Shown: one piece after another, positions 7,581 to 16,670 of the stretch | Position numbering within the stretch: the first letter of the stretch is position 1 | Layout: every line of letters starts with the position of its first letter | Assembly: GCA_016219105.1 (NCBI GenBank) | Contig: JACRCI010000001.1 | Span: 1 to 42,217, forward strand | DNA: 42,217 nt | Direction of reading: 5' to 3' | DNA from: Deltaproteobacteria bacterium | GTDB lineage: Bacteria > Desulfobacterota > GWC2-55-46 > DRQE01 | The notes under the pieces: model-generated | Told to the model about the DNA's origin: nothing | What the model saw: only the letters and a program-made list of their open reading frames with translations | Databases searched by the model: none | Position numbers and translations under genes: made by a program

Positions 7581-8907
7581 ATGCTCGAAGGACTCTCGGA
7601 TAAGTTAAGAGGCATCATAAAGGACATAAAAGGGCACGGCACTCTCAGCGAGTCCAACATAGAGAGCGCCCTGAAGGAGGTGAGGCTCGCCCTTCTTGAG
7701 GCCGACGTGAATTTTGCCGTTGTCAAGGATTTCATCGCGAGGGTCAGGGAAAAAGGCCCTCGGCAAAGATGTCCTTTTAAGCGTAACCCCGGCCCAGCAG
7801 TTCATAAAGGTCGTCAACGCCGAGCTTACCTCGGTGCTCGGGGGAGCGGCCTCGGAGATTACGTTCAAGGGCAGGCCCACGGTCATCATGCTCGCCGGGC
7901 TTCAGGGATCGGGCAAGACAACGACCACGGCCAAGCTCGCGCTGCTTTTGAAAAAAAAGGGCCGGAATCCCTTCATGGTTCCGGCGGACCTCGCGCGTCC
8001 GGCGGCCGTATTGCAGCTTGAAAAGCTCGCCTCGGAGATAAAGGTTGACTCGTTCGGCGTTGAGGGGAGAAAAGACCCGAGGGACATCTGCCGCGAGGCC
8101 CTGCGGGTCGCAAGGATCAAGGGTTACGACACCATGCTCGTTGACACGGCCGGAAGGCTCCATATAGACACGGCCCTGATGGACGAGTTGAAGGACTTGA
8201 AGGAGATACTCTCGCCATCGGAGATACTGCTCGTGGCCGACGCCATGACGGGCCAGGACGCGGTCGCGACCGCCAGAGGCTTTGACTCCGCCGTGGGGCT
8301 TACGGGGGTGATACTTACGAAGCTCGACAGCGACGCCAGAGGCGGGGCCGCGCTCAGCATGCGCATGGCCACGGGCAAGCCGATAAAATTCGCGGGCACC
8401 GGGGAGAAGATAGACTGTCTTGAGGTCTTTTATCCCGACAGGATGGCCGGCAGGATCCTCGACATGGGCGACGTCCTGACCCTCGTTGAGAAGGCGCAGG
8501 AGGCTATAGACGAAAGGAACGCCGTCGAGATAGAAAAGAAGATAAAGAAGGACACGTTCACGCTCGAGGATTTCAGGCTTCAGCTCCAGCAGATAAAACG
8601 CATGGGCTCGCTCGACAGCATACTTTCGATGATACCGGGGTTCAATTCCATTAAAAAGGCCAAAGGCATGGACGTGAACGAAAAGGAGATAACGAAGGTG
8701 GAGGCCATAATAAGCTCCATGACCATGAGGGAGAGGAAAAACCCGGACGTCCTGAACGCGAGCCGCCGCGCGAGGATCGCCCGCGGCAGCGGCGCCACGG
8801 TGCAGGACATAAACAGGCTCATTAAACAGTACGGCCAGATGCGCGAGATGATGAAGAGGTTTAAAAAAGGCGGGATTAAGAGCCTGAAGAATCTCCTGCC
8901 GGTATAA
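7581..8907 (+). CDS. ffh: Signal recognition particle protein Ffh, with an apparent frameshift
   Basis: Ffh binds 4.5S RNA and emerging signal sequences and delivers ribosomes to FtsY. The N domain starts [18 protein letters not shown]; the G domain shows [25 protein letters not shown] and [10 protein letters not shown]; the M domain is methionine-rich with [15 protein letters not shown]. The reading frame breaks at an A5 run (7750-7754): the first 57 residues are in one frame (track ORF 7581-8021) and the rest in another (track ORF 7714-8907). Removing one A restores [18 protein letters not shown], the family sequence. Ffh is essential, so a sequencing or assembly indel is the simplest explanation; polymerase slippage on the A run or a real mutation are alternatives. 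It is first in the ffh-rpsP-rimM-trmD-rplS operon. Confidence 0.88.
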
Positions 8908-8948
8908 TAACGAACAGGCGGTTTTTCAAGAAGGAGGTAGTAAGGAAG

Positions 8949-9227
8949 ATGGGTGTGAAGATAAGGCTGACCAGATACGGCGGAAAGAAAAAACCGTTTT
9001 ACCGCATCGTCGTGGCGGATTCCCGTTCGCCCAGGAACGGCAGGTTCATAGAGGTCGTGGGCACCTACGACCCCAAGAAAAACCCGGCCGCGGTAGTGCT
9101 TAAAAACGAGCGGATCTCCAGGTGGCTCGCCAAGGGGGCCCTGGCCACGGATACGGTAAGGATGCTGCTTAAAAAGGCAGGCATAGGCGTTGCCGGCGGC
9201 AAGGCCGCGGGCACGGAAGCGGCCTGA
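8949..9227 (+). CDS. rpsP: 30S ribosomal protein S16
   Basis: S16 is an early-assembling protein of the small ribosomal subunit. The 92-residue sequence begins [33 protein letters not shown], the family signature, and contains GTYDPKK near residue 38-44. A strong AAGGAGG at 8931-8937 precedes the ATG. It follows ffh by about 40 bases and is ahead of the shrunken khpA and rimM, the usual order. Confidence 0.97.
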   Translation: MGVKIRLTRYGGKKKPFYRIVVADSRSPRNGRFIEVVGTYDPKKNPAAVVLKNERISRWLAKGALATDTVRMLLKKAGIGVAGGKAAGTEAA

Positions 9228-9252
9228 GTCAATACCGGAGGCGGGCCAATGA

Positions 9253-9354
9253 ATGAAGGAGATGACCCGGCGCATCGCGAAGGCGATAAGGACGATACTC
9301 ACCGTTGCTTCGACAAAGCTCCGCGGACGCTCCATGATGGAGATAGGTGAGTAA
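9253..9354 (+). pseudogene. khpA: Shrunken KH-domain protein KhpA (33 codons, middle deleted)
   Basis: In the slot between rpsP and rimM, where the RNA-binding KH protein KhpA normally sits, an ORF too short for the track reads MKEMTRRIAKAIRTILTV followed by [15 protein letters not shown] and TAA. Residues 1-4 match the usual N-terminus and residues 6-33 match the usual C-terminal part (RIAKAIRTIL...); about 40 residues between, including the GxxG RNA-binding loop, are absent with the frame intact. Its end overlaps the GTG start of rimM by eight bases. It is either a deletion pseudogene, a surviving mini-protein kept for coupling to rimM, or an assembly deletion. Confidence 0.7.
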
Positions 9355-9934
9355 GGGCGGAAAGGTAGCGCTCGGCAGGGTAGCCGGGGCCCACGGCGTA
9401 AGCGGCGAACTCAAGATCGTCCCCTATATCGCCGGAGACGACGCGGTCGGACACATGGAGTTTTTCAGGTCGGCCTGCAAGACCCTCCACATAGGCGGCG
9501 TCTCATACGCCGTGCGGGACATGAAGCACCACGGAGGGGTTTTGCTCGTAACGCTCGAGGGCGTTATTGGAAGGGAAGGGGCCTCTGCCCTCAGGGGAAA
9601 AGAGGTTTTGGTGGAAAGGGACGCGCTGCCGGAACCTTCCGAAGGGGAATATTACCGGTTCGACCTTATCGGCATTGAGGTAAGGACAGAGGACGGCCAA
9701 TACCTCGGAGAGGTTACGGACGTCTTTTCCACCGGCAGCAACGACGTCTATGAGGTAACGGGGCCTATGGGCGAGGTGCTTCTGCCGGCGATCAAGGAAT
9801 GCGTAATCGCCGTGGATGTTCCGGGGCGGAGCCTCACTGTGCGGCCCATGGACGGGCTTTTGCCGGAGGCAAGAGGGCGCGGCGAGGGAGCTTTGAAGCC
9901 CGCGAACGCCAGGGGTAAAAGGGGTAAAAAATGA
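9347..9934 (+). CDS. rimM: Ribosome maturation factor RimM
   Basis: RimM helps 16S rRNA processing around the 30S head and binds S19. The N-terminal RimM domain has [18 protein letters not shown], and the PRC-barrel half has [23 protein letters not shown] and [14 protein letters not shown]. At 195 residues it is slightly long because of a charged C-terminal tail rich in Arg, Gly and Lys. The start is GTG at 9347, overlapping the khpA remnant, and its stop overlaps the trmD ATG in ATGA. The operon position between rpsP and trmD is the standard one. Confidence 0.95.
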   Translation: MSKGGKVALGRVAGAHGVSGELKIVPYIAGDDAVGHMEFFRSACKTLHIGGVSYAVRDMKHHGGVLLVTLEGVIGREGASALRGKEVLVERDALPEPSEGEYYRFDLIGIEVRTEDGQYLGEVTDVFSTGSNDVYEVTGPMGEVLLPAIKECVIAVDVPGRSLTVRPMDGLLPEARGRGEGALKPANARGKRGKK

Positions 9935-10791
9935 GGTTCGACATTCTGACGCTCTTTCCGGGGTTTTTTGATTCCCCTCTTAAGCAGAGCATAATAGGCC
10001 ACGCGATAGAGAAGGGGCTGCTTGAGGTCCGTGTCCACAACATAAGGGATTACGCAACGGACAAACATAAGATCACCGACGACGCCCCTTACGGCGGAGG
10101 ACCGGGGATGGTGATGAAGGTCGAGCCGGTCGTTAGGGCGCTCGAATCAATCCTTCAGGCCGGCCTCGACGGCCAACCAGCCGGCCTCGCCGGAGCCGGA
10201 CAAGAGGCGAGAGCCAACCGGTCGGCTACGGCGGATACCGCCGTAATCCTTACGACCCCTCAGGGTCTGCCCCTTAATCACAGGATGGCGCGGCGACTGG
10301 CGGAAAAGAAAAGACTCGTCATCGTCTGCGGTAGATACGAAGGGGTTGACGAGCGCATAAGGTCGTTCGTTGACATGGAGATATCGGCCGGCGATTACGT
10401 GATGACCGGAGGGGAGATACCGGCCCTTGCCATAATGGACTGCGTGGGAAGGCTCGTGGAGGGGGTTTTAGGGGACGCCGAATCCATTGTGACCGAATCG
10501 TTCGCCGGCCGGCACTCCGGCCTCGACGGCCAATTGGGCGTCCTTGACGGCGGGCTGCTTGAATACCCTCAGTATACAAGGCCGGAGTTGTGGCGGGGGA
10601 TGAAGGTGCCGGCCGTGCTGCTCTCGGGCAACCACGCCGGGATAGAGCGCTGGAGGAGGAGGGAAAGATTGAGGCGCACGCTGGAGAGAAGGCCGGACCT
10701 CCTCGATTTACGGCGCGCCGTCGCGGGACTTGATGACGAGGACAGGGAACTCATGGAGGAGCTTGAAGAGGACCGGATAACGGGACATTAA
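9931..10791 (+). CDS. trmD: tRNA (guanine-N1-)-methyltransferase TrmD, with repeat-coded insertions
   Basis: TrmD methylates G37 of tRNAs with S-adenosylmethionine and prevents frameshifting. The start [34 protein letters not shown], the trefoil-knot segment [14 protein letters not shown] with [13 protein letters not shown], and [10 protein letters not shown] are canonical. Two peptides are foreign to the family: about 20 residues after LESILQ ([15 protein letters not shown] and following) and about 15 residues after ESFA ([16 protein letters not shown]). Both are encoded by the 21-bp repeat family. The total of 286 residues exceeds the usual 240-255 accordingly. The insertions fall in surface-type positions, the second next to the interdomain linker, so function may be kept. 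Confidence 0.93.
   Translation: MRFDILTLFPGFFDSPLKQSIIGHAIEKGLLEVRVHNIRDYATDKHKITDDAPYGGGPGMVMKVEPVVRALESILQAGLDGQPAGLAGAGQEARANRSATADTAVILTTPQGLPLNHRMARRLAEKKRLVIVCGRYEGVDERIRSFVDMEISAGDYVMTGGEIPALAIMDCVGRLVEGVLGDAESIVTESFAGRHSGLDGQLGVLDGGLLEYPQYTRPELWRGMKVPAVLLSGNHAGIERWRRRERLRRTLERRPDLLDLRRAVAGLDDEDRELMEELEEDRITGH
10159..10199. repeat. 21-bp repeat family, first insertion in trmD
   Basis: GGCCGGCCTCGAC is followed by a full unit GGCCAACCAG/CCGGCCTCGCC and a partial unit. It reads in frame as [14 protein letters not shown] within TrmD. Confidence 0.75.
10507..10552. repeat. 21-bp repeat family, second insertion in trmD
   Basis: Two adjacent 21-base units, GGCCGGCACT/CCGGCCTCGAC (10507-10527) and GGCCAATTGG/GCGTCCTTGAC (10528-10548). 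They read in frame as [15 protein letters not shown] just before the [10 protein letters not shown] motif. Confidence 0.8.
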
Positions 10792-10814
10792 CTATTTACT
10801 TAACGGAGGTTTTT

Positions 10815-11156
10815 ATGGGCATCATTGCCGATATCGAAAAAGATTATCTGAGGACCGACATCCCGGAGTTCCGCCCCGGAGACACGGTGGTGGTGAACGT
10901 CAGGATAAAGGAAGGCGAGAAGGAGAGGATCCAGGCGTTCGAGGGCGTTGTGATAAAGAAAAAGGGCGGAGGGGTAAGGGGATCGTTCACCGTGAGGAAG
11001 ATCTCCTACGGAGTGGGCGTGGAAAGGGTGTTTCCGCTCCATTCGCCTTCGATAGAGTCGGTGAAGATAAAGACCAGCGGCAGGGTGAGAAGGGCCAAGC
11101 TCTATTATCTCAGGGCGCTTAAGGGTAAGAAAGCGAGGCTCGACGTCAAGTCATAA
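10815..11156 (+). CDS. rplS: 50S ribosomal protein L19
   Basis: L19 sits at the 30S-50S interface. The 113-residue protein shows [29 protein letters not shown] and [18 protein letters not shown], both family signatures, and ends with the RRAKLYYLR segment. AACGGAGG lies upstream of the ATG. It follows trmD by 23 bases, as in most bacteria. Confidence 0.97.
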   Translation: MGIIADIEKDYLRTDIPEFRPGDTVVVNVRIKEGEKERIQAFEGVVIKKKGGGVRGSFTVRKISYGVGVERVFPLHSPSIESVKIKTSGRVRRAKLYYLRALKGKKARLDVKS

Positions 11157-11250
11157 CCGGGCGGGAGGTTCCACGCGTTCCAGAGGTCCGGCGTTTTTTG
11201 GTTTCCTTCGCCTTCAAGATTTTTTCACCCGGCCAGACGGATATCCCGGA

Positions 11251-11289
11251 TAGATTCCCAAGGTAGATTCCCAAGATAGATTCTCCGGA
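11251..11289 (+). repeat. Three 13-bp tandem repeats upstream of rnhB
   Basis: TAGATTCCCAAGG, TAGATTCCCAAGA and TAGATTCTCCGGA follow each other directly in the rplS-rnhB gap. Their role is unknown; replication slippage is a simple origin. Confidence 0.7.
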
Positions 11290-11301
11290 TCGGTCGCTTT
11301 G

Positions 11302-11919
11302 ATGGATTCCTTCGAGAGAGAAGCCTGCCGGATGGGATACAGGTCAGTGGCCGGAGTGGACGAGGCCGGAAGAGGCCCGCTCGCCGGTCCGGTCGTGGCC
11401 GCGGCCGTCATATTCCCCGTCCTTCCGCTTCAATGCGGCATAAAGGATTCCAAGAAGCTTTCGCCGCGCAAAAGAGAAGCCTTGGTCCTTGACATATACC
11501 GCAGCGCTTCTTCCGTCGGGGTCGGCATTGCCTGGCCCGACGAGATAGACGGTATCAACATACTCAGGGCGTCGCTAAAGGCCATGGAAAGGGCCGTATG
11601 TTCCCTGTCCCGTCCCTCGTGCGGCGGCGTAAAACCGGATTTCCTCCTGATTGACGGCCCCCACCGCATCGTTGCCCTCGATATCGCGCAGAGACCGATC
11701 GTCTCCGGCGACACGCTCAGCATAAGCGTAGCCGCCGCATCAATCGTCGCAAAGACGGCGCGGGACAGCATAATGAGGGCCTACCACTCCATCATGCCCG
11801 GGTACAATTTCCTCGGCAATAAGGGGTATCCAACCGGCGAACACGTCTCGGCCCTCGAAACGATAGGCCCTTCGGCCATACACCGCAGGAGTTTCAGCTA
11901 CGGCAGGAAAGGGAGTTAG
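11302..11919 (+). CDS. rnhB: Ribonuclease HII
   Basis: RNase HII cuts RNA in RNA-DNA hybrids, including single ribonucleotides in DNA. The active-site segment VAGVDEAGRGPLAGPVVAAAV with the DE pair is at about residues 14-34; further acidic residues are in GIKDSKKLS and in LLIDGP; SIVAKTARD and YPTGEH complete the type II pattern. The track starts at TTG 11299 but ATG at 11302 is adjacent and preferred, giving 205 residues. It lies between rplS and yraN. Confidence 0.95.
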   Translation: MDSFEREACRMGYRSVAGVDEAGRGPLAGPVVAAAVIFPVLPLQCGIKDSKKLSPRKREALVLDIYRSASSVGVGIAWPDEIDGINILRASLKAMERAVCSLSRPSCGGVKPDFLLIDGPHRIVALDIAQRPIVSGDTLSISVAAASIVAKTARDSIMRAYHSIMPGYNFLGNKGYPTGEHVSALETIGPSAIHRRSFSYGRKGS

Positions 11920-11925
11920 ACGGGC

Positions 11926-12330
11926 ATGGTGTTACGCAGGCTCCTTGGACGTATCCCCCCCAAACAGGACAGCCGCGCGGTAGGAATTACCGGCGAGGAA
12001 GAGGCCGCGAGACTGCTTAAAAGAGGCGGCTTCAGGGTTATCGAAAAGAATTTCAGAACCCGCGCCGGCGAGATAGACATAATAGCGCTTGACGGGGACA
12101 CCGTCGTGTTCGTCGAGGTAAAGACGCGCTCGGGGGACTCTTTCGGCCTGCCGAAGGATGCCGTCGGGGCGCTCAAGCAAAGGCGCATCCTATCGGCGGC
12201 GAGGGCCTATCTCGCGGCAAACCCCCGGCTCAAGGACAGCCCCGTCAGGTTCGACGTCATAGGGATTTTCATGGCTGGAGCGAGCCCCGTCGCCGAGCAT
12301 ATAAAAGACGCCTTTGACGCCGGTGAGTGA
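11926..12330 (+). CDS. yraN: YraN/UPF0102 nuclease-fold protein
   Basis: A 134-residue member of the UPF0102 family, which has a restriction-endonuclease-like fold. The core GEEEAARLLKRGGFRVIEKNFRTRAGEIDIIALDG and VFVEVKTRSGDSFG contains the PD-(D/E)xK-type residues (E, D, EVK). The cellular role is unsettled; a link to DNA repair or recombination has been proposed. It follows rnhB by six bases and overlaps the first possible polA start. Confidence 0.9.
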   Translation: MVLRRLLGRIPPKQDSRAVGITGEEEAARLLKRGGFRVIEKNFRTRAGEIDIIALDGDTVVFVEVKTRSGDSFGLPKDAVGALKQRRILSAARAYLAANPRLKDSPVRFDVIGIFMAGASPVAEHIKDAFDAGE

Positions 12331-12350
12331 GGGGGTTTAAGAGCCGCGGC

Positions 12351-14999
12351 ATGAAAAAAACACTTTTTATCATAGACGGCTCATCCTGCATATACCGCGC
12401 ATACCACGCCATCCCGCGCTTTACCACATCGAAGGGACTGCCCACCAACGCGGTCTACGGTTTTATCCAGACGCTCAAGAAAATCATAAAGGCATATTCG
12501 CCCGATTACCTCGCCGTGGCCTTTGACGTCAAGGGTCCTTCCTTCCGGCACGGGCTCTTCGAGGAATACAAGGTCGAAAGGCCGCCCATGCCCGACGACC
12601 TGAGCGTGCAGATACCGTATATAAAGAAGGTCACCCGCGCGTTGAACGTCCCGGCTTTCGAGAAGGAAGGCTATGAGGCCGACGACGTCATAGCCACGCT
12701 CGTGGAGAGGTTCGGCGGGCAGCGGCTTAAGGGGGAGGGACTTAAGATAGTCATCGTGACCGGAGACAAGGACATGCTCCAGCTCGTAAGGGGAAGCGAG
12801 GTCGTGGTCCTCGATTACGCGAAGGATAAGGAGATAGGGGAAGACGGGGTGAAGGAAAAGTTCGCCGTGTCTCCCGCGCATATCACCGACCTCCTCGGGC
12901 TTGCCGGCGACGCCTCGGACTCAATCCCGGGCGTGCGCGGGATAGGGGCGAAGACCGCGGCCGGGCTCATAGCCAGATTTGGCCGCATAGAGGGGATATA
13001 CGACGCTATAGGCCGGGTTACCCCGGACAAATTGCGGGGGCTCCTCGAAGCGCAGAGGGACGCGGCGTTCCTGTCCAAAGAACTCGCGACCCTGAGGAGC
13101 GACGTCCCCCTCTATCCGGACGACCGCGCTTTCAGTGATGATATGCTCCGGGGGCTTGCGATGAGAGAACCGGATTTCGACTCGCTCGAGGAGATACTGA
13201 AGGAGCTTGAATTCACAAAGCTCATAAAGGAACTCATCCCCCCCAAAGGCGTTGGAGCCGAGGTGACCGTCGTTCGAACCATCGAGGCGCTCAGGGACCT
13301 CATGCGGGGGCTTACGCCGGGAGGGGTCGTTGCCATGGTGCTTGAAAAGAAGGCGGGCGACACCGCAAGCCCGGCGATTACCGGGATTACGGTGTGCGTA
13401 AACGCGGACTCTCCCTTTTATATACCGGTTGCCGCCTGTCAGGGAGGCGCCGTGGCCAGGGACGTCGTGTTGGATATCATAAAAGGGCCGGTTGAAGACC
13501 GAGAGGTTAAAAAGGTCACGGACGACGCGAAGTCCCTTTTCATGTATTTCAGGGGTGAGGGGATAAGGCCCGCCGGCGTGGAGATGGACGTTACGATCGC
13601 GTCGTATCTGTTAAACCCCACGCGCTCGCCCCACGGGGTTCCTGACGTTGCCTACCATTATCTCGGAGAGAGGATTGCCGGGGAGGGTGGCGGAGAGCCT
13701 TCTTTTACGGCCGGGGCGAGGGCCGCGGCTGTTTTGAGGCTTTTCCCGGTGCTCGGAAAAAAGCTCGGAGAGGAAGGGCTTGAAAGGCTTTTCTCGGACA
13801 TGGAGATGCCGATGGCCGGGGTGCTCGCGGACATGGAACTTAAGGGGATAAGGCTGGACAGAGGCAGGCTCGAAAGACTTTCCGTTGAGATGGAGCGCGA
13901 GATTAAAAGGCTCGAAGAGGAGATTTATTCGTCCGCCGGATACCGGTTCAACATAAACTCCCCGAAGCAGCTCTCGGAGCTTCTCTTCGAGAGGCTTGGG
14001 CTTAAGCCCGCAAGAAGGATAAAGACCGGCTATTCGACCGACGAGGCCGTCCTTTCCGCCCTCGCGGGCGAACATGCCGTGGCGCGCGCCATTATAAATT
14101 TCAGACAGCTTGCAAAACTTAAAGGCACCTACGTGGACAGCCTCTTAACCCTCGTAAACCCGAAAACCGGCCGCGTGCACACCTCGTTCAACCAGACGGT
14201 CACGGCCACGGGGAGGCTTTCGAGTTCGAGGCCGAACCTTCAGAATATACCGGTGAGGGGAGAATACGCGGACCGGATAAGGGAGGCCTTTGTGGCTGAC
14301 GAGGGGTGCTTGTTTCTCGCGGCCGACTATTCGCAGATAGAGCTTCGGCTTGTCGCGCACCTTTCCGAAGACCCCGCGCTCGTTGAGGCGTTCAGGAGGG
14401 GCGCGGACATACACTCCGAGACCGCGGCCTCGGTATTCGGGGTCATGCCCGCGCTTGTAACCGCCGAGATGAGGAGGAGGGCCAAGGCCATCAACTTCGG
14501 GATAATCTACGGCATGGGGCCGCAGGGGCTCGCCTCCGAGCTCGCCATAACGCTTAAGGACGCAAGGCTCTACATCGCCGCCTATTTCGAGCACTACAAA
14601 AAGGTCAGGGAATTCATTGTCACGACCATAGAGGAAGCAAAGGAGCGCGGCTATACCGAAACGCTTTTCGGAAGACGCCGGTATATCCCGGAGCTGAGTT
14701 CCTCCCGCGTTTCAGACGTAAGGCTCGGCGAGAGGATGGCCGTGAACACCCCGGTGCAGGGCTCGGCCGCGGATATCATAAAAAAGGCCATGATAAACAT
14801 ACACAAAAGGCTTGCCTCAGCCGGCCTTGCTTCAAAAATGATACTCCAGATACACGACGAGCTTATCATAGAAGCGCCGGAAGGAGAGATTACAACGGTA
14901 AAAGACATGGTTAAGGAGGAAATGGAGGGGGTGATAAGTCTCGATGTCCCGCTGACGGTCAATATCGGCGTCGGCGTCAACTGGAATGAGGCTGGATAG
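12351..14999 (+). CDS. polA: DNA polymerase I
   Basis: PolA fills gaps and removes RNA primers during replication and repair. The N-terminal 5'-3' exonuclease (about residues 1-290) begins MKKTLFIIDGSS with YEADDVIATL and TGDKDMLQLV. The middle 3'-5' exonuclease domain looks degenerate: where an active domain has a D-x-E motif, this one reads AMVLEKKAGD, so proofreading is probably lost. The polymerase domain has TATGRLSSSRPNLQNIPVR (motif 1 region), DYSQIELRLVAHLSED (motif A), KAINFGIIYGMG (motif B) and QIHDELIIEAP (motif C). ATG at 12351 matches the family N-terminus; GTG at 12327, overlapping the yraN stop, would add eight residues. Confidence 0.95.
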   Translation: MKKTLFIIDGSSCIYRAYHAIPRFTTSKGLPTNAVYGFIQTLKKIIKAYSPDYLAVAFDVKGPSFRHGLFEEYKVERPPMPDDLSVQIPYIKKVTRALNVPAFEKEGYEADDVIATLVERFGGQRLKGEGLKIVIVTGDKDMLQLVRGSEVVVLDYAKDKEIGEDGVKEKFAVSPAHITDLLGLAGDASDSIPGVRGIGAKTAAGLIARFGRIEGIYDAIGRVTPDKLRGLLEAQRDAAFLSKELATLRSDVPLYPDDRAFSDDMLRGLAMREPDFDSLEEILKELEFTKLIKELIPPKGVGAEVTVVRTIEALRDLMRGLTPGGVVAMVLEKKAGDTASPAITGITVCVNADSPFYIPVAACQGGAVARDVVLDIIKGPVEDREVKKVTDDAKSLFMYFRGEGIRPAGVEMDVTIASYLLNPTRSPHGVPDVAYHYLGERIAGEGGGEPSFTAGARAAAVLRLFPVLGKKLGEEGLERLFSDMEMPMAGVLADMELKGIRLDRGRLERLSVEMEREIKRLEEEIYSSAGYRFNINSPKQLSELLFERLGLKPARRIKTGYSTDEAVLSALAGEHAVARAIINFRQLAKLKGTYVDSLLTLVNPKTGRVHTSFNQTVTATGRLSSSRPNLQNIPVRGEYADRIREAFVADEGCLFLAADYSQIELRLVAHLSEDPALVEAFRRGADIHSETAASVFGVMPALVTAEMRRRAKAINFGIIYGMGPQGLASELAITLKDARLYIAAYFEHYKKVREFIVTTIEEAKERGYTETLFGRRRYIPELSSSRVSDVRLGERMAVNTPVQGSAADIIKKAMINIHKRLASAGLASKMILQIHDELIIEAPEGEITTVKDMVKEEMEGVISLDVPLTVNIGVGVNWNEAG

Positions 15000-15037
15000 G
15001 GCGGAAGCAAGATTAAAAAAAGTCTAATAAAAATGAC

Positions 15038-15066
15038 TTGACAGGTTACAATAGTGGGTATATTAT
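15038..15066 (+). promoter_or_regulatory. Strong predicted promoter of the C39-protease gene
   Basis: TTGACA at 15038-15043 and TATTAT at 15061-15066 have the ideal 17-base spacing. The predicted leader is about 220 bases and contains the hairpins at 15140-15176. Confidence 0.7.
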
Positions 15067-15139
15067 TGAAATGTAAAAAATGTAACTGACGGTTTTTATG
15101 GTTTAATAGTCTTATTGTGCCGGTATTTCTAATTTCAAT

Positions 15140-15176
15140 CCCGCAGTGCGGGTTTAATTCCTCGAAGCTTGCTTCG
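15140..15176. repeat. Pair of small hairpins in a 5' leader
   Basis: CCCGCAGTGCGGG (15140-15152) and CGAAGC-TT-GCTTCG (15163-15176) are short perfect palindromes. Together with the surrounding AATTCCTCGAAGC they resemble dispersed intergenic repeats seen in environmental bacterial genomes. The rest of the 15000-15293 gap holds the promoter at 15038; no gene or tRNA is seen. Confidence 0.5.
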
Positions 15177-15293
15177 GCTGGCGAGGGTGGGTGGTTAAGT
15201 TGTTTGGAACGATATTCCATGATACCCCCATAGCTTGGTTTTGGGGAGGTTCCATTAGGCACACACATATATTCACCGGGAGATGGCGTAAGA

Positions 15294-16670
15294 ATGCGTT
15301 TCTTGCCGTTTAACTTATCATTCATGCGGAGTATCCTTAAATTTTTTCTTTTCGTGGGTCTTTTTATGATAACTACGATTATAATTCCGCCCCAAGCCAC
15401 CGCCGACCTCGGTCATTTCTACTGCACATACGAGCCTTACAACTATTACGGGATATTGCAATACAGGCCGACCATACATAACGATCTATGGAACTGCGCC
15501 GGTTACGCCGGCCACGGAGAGACGCACGTCGGTTATAGAATCATGCCGGCAGTTTACGGGTGCGGCGAAGAACCTATATGCCACAATATCTGCATTTCCC
15601 ACGGTTACGACTGGTGGGAATACGCAAGCCAAACCGAAGCCGCGTCCACTACCAAGAACTGCTACGGCACGTGCAGGCCCGATTTGCAGGAGGTCTGAGA
15701 CAGCATTGACAACAACTGCAACGGTCAGATAGACGAGGGGTGCGCGGTAGCGGCAAAGGTTCTTGAATATTCCGGGGGCAACGGGCAGGAGGGGCGTATA
15801 TGCGAGACCTTGACAGACCTCTTTGAGGTGAAGGTTTTGGAAGGCACTAACCCCAGGAGCGGTATCGGGATTGATTGGGTTGTTAAAGACGTGCCGGCCG
15901 GTTCAACCGGGGCAGGCGTATCTCCGGGAAGCAACGCAACAGATTTTGACGGCATCGCAGGGTCGTATCTTACGCTCGGAGACTATGCCGGGACTTACAC
16001 CGTGGAGGCCGCGTGCGGTGAATGCGATTCCGGAAGCCCGCAGACTTTTACGGCAACCGCAAAATGTCCGGATGTGCCGAGGTATTATCAGACAGATTAC
16101 CCTGATGAGCCGTATGACGGAATATGCAAGGATTATGAGAATCTGACTCCTTCAGGTAAGCCAGGCATTAAAGAGTGCATAAGCTCAAATGATGTACCTT
16201 GGACTATAGCGCAGAAAGGTTGTGCGCTCGCGAGTGCTTCGATGGTACTCAAAAGATACAACCATATGAATCCTCCTGACGGATTAAACTATTTCTTGTC
16301 TGATAATTATATCAGCGGGCTCGGCAGCATTGGATATACCATAAACGGTGCCGTAAAGTGGGATGCTGTCAATTATATTTCCCAGCAGCAGGTAAAATAT
16401 AGAGGCGATCTTAGTTCATACGGAAATTTAAGGAAAGGCATAATAATAGATAAATCGAGCATGGATGAATATCTTAAAAGGTGCATACCCGTCATAGTGC
16501 AGGTATTTAATCCGGACACAAAAAGCGGGCACTGGGTCGTTGTAACAGGAAAAGATGGCGATGATTACCTTATAAATGACCCGGCTTACCCTGAAAGGAC
16601 AAAATTATCGTCTTATGGCGACATATACGCAACCCGTGTTTATGAAAGCGGTGAAGGAGGCTGCCGGTGA
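15294..16670 (+). CDS. Secreted C39-family peptidase-like protein, interrupted by an in-frame TGA
   Basis: Track ORFs 15294-15698 and 15810-16670 are one frame interrupted by a single TGA at 15696-15698. The combined protein has a signal peptide (about residues 10-38, ending ATA), a Cys-rich N-terminal part, the motif EV(TGA)DSIDNNCNGQIDEGC, an Ig-like region, and a C-terminal papain-like C39_2 domain with catalytic candidates Cys in QKGCALASASMVL, His in SGHWVVVTG and Asp in LINDPA. The motif normally reads EVCDGIDNNCNG (MopE-type putative metal-binding motif), so TGA replaces a Cys codon. A nonsense mutation, a base error or recoding as selenocysteine or by readthrough are possible; no convincing SECIS hairpin follows. 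The gene is more AT-rich than its neighbours toward its 3' end, suggesting transfer. Confidence 0.7.

Noticed and set aside
14651-15400. 249-codon minus-strand ORF
   Set aside because: Antisense of the polA 3' end running into the intergenic palindromes; no recognisable protein.
15699-15740. SECIS element after the TGA
   Set aside because: Only a weak five-base stem (TTGAC with GGTCAG, including a wobble pair) with a 12-base loop can be drawn; this is not enough to claim selenocysteine insertion.
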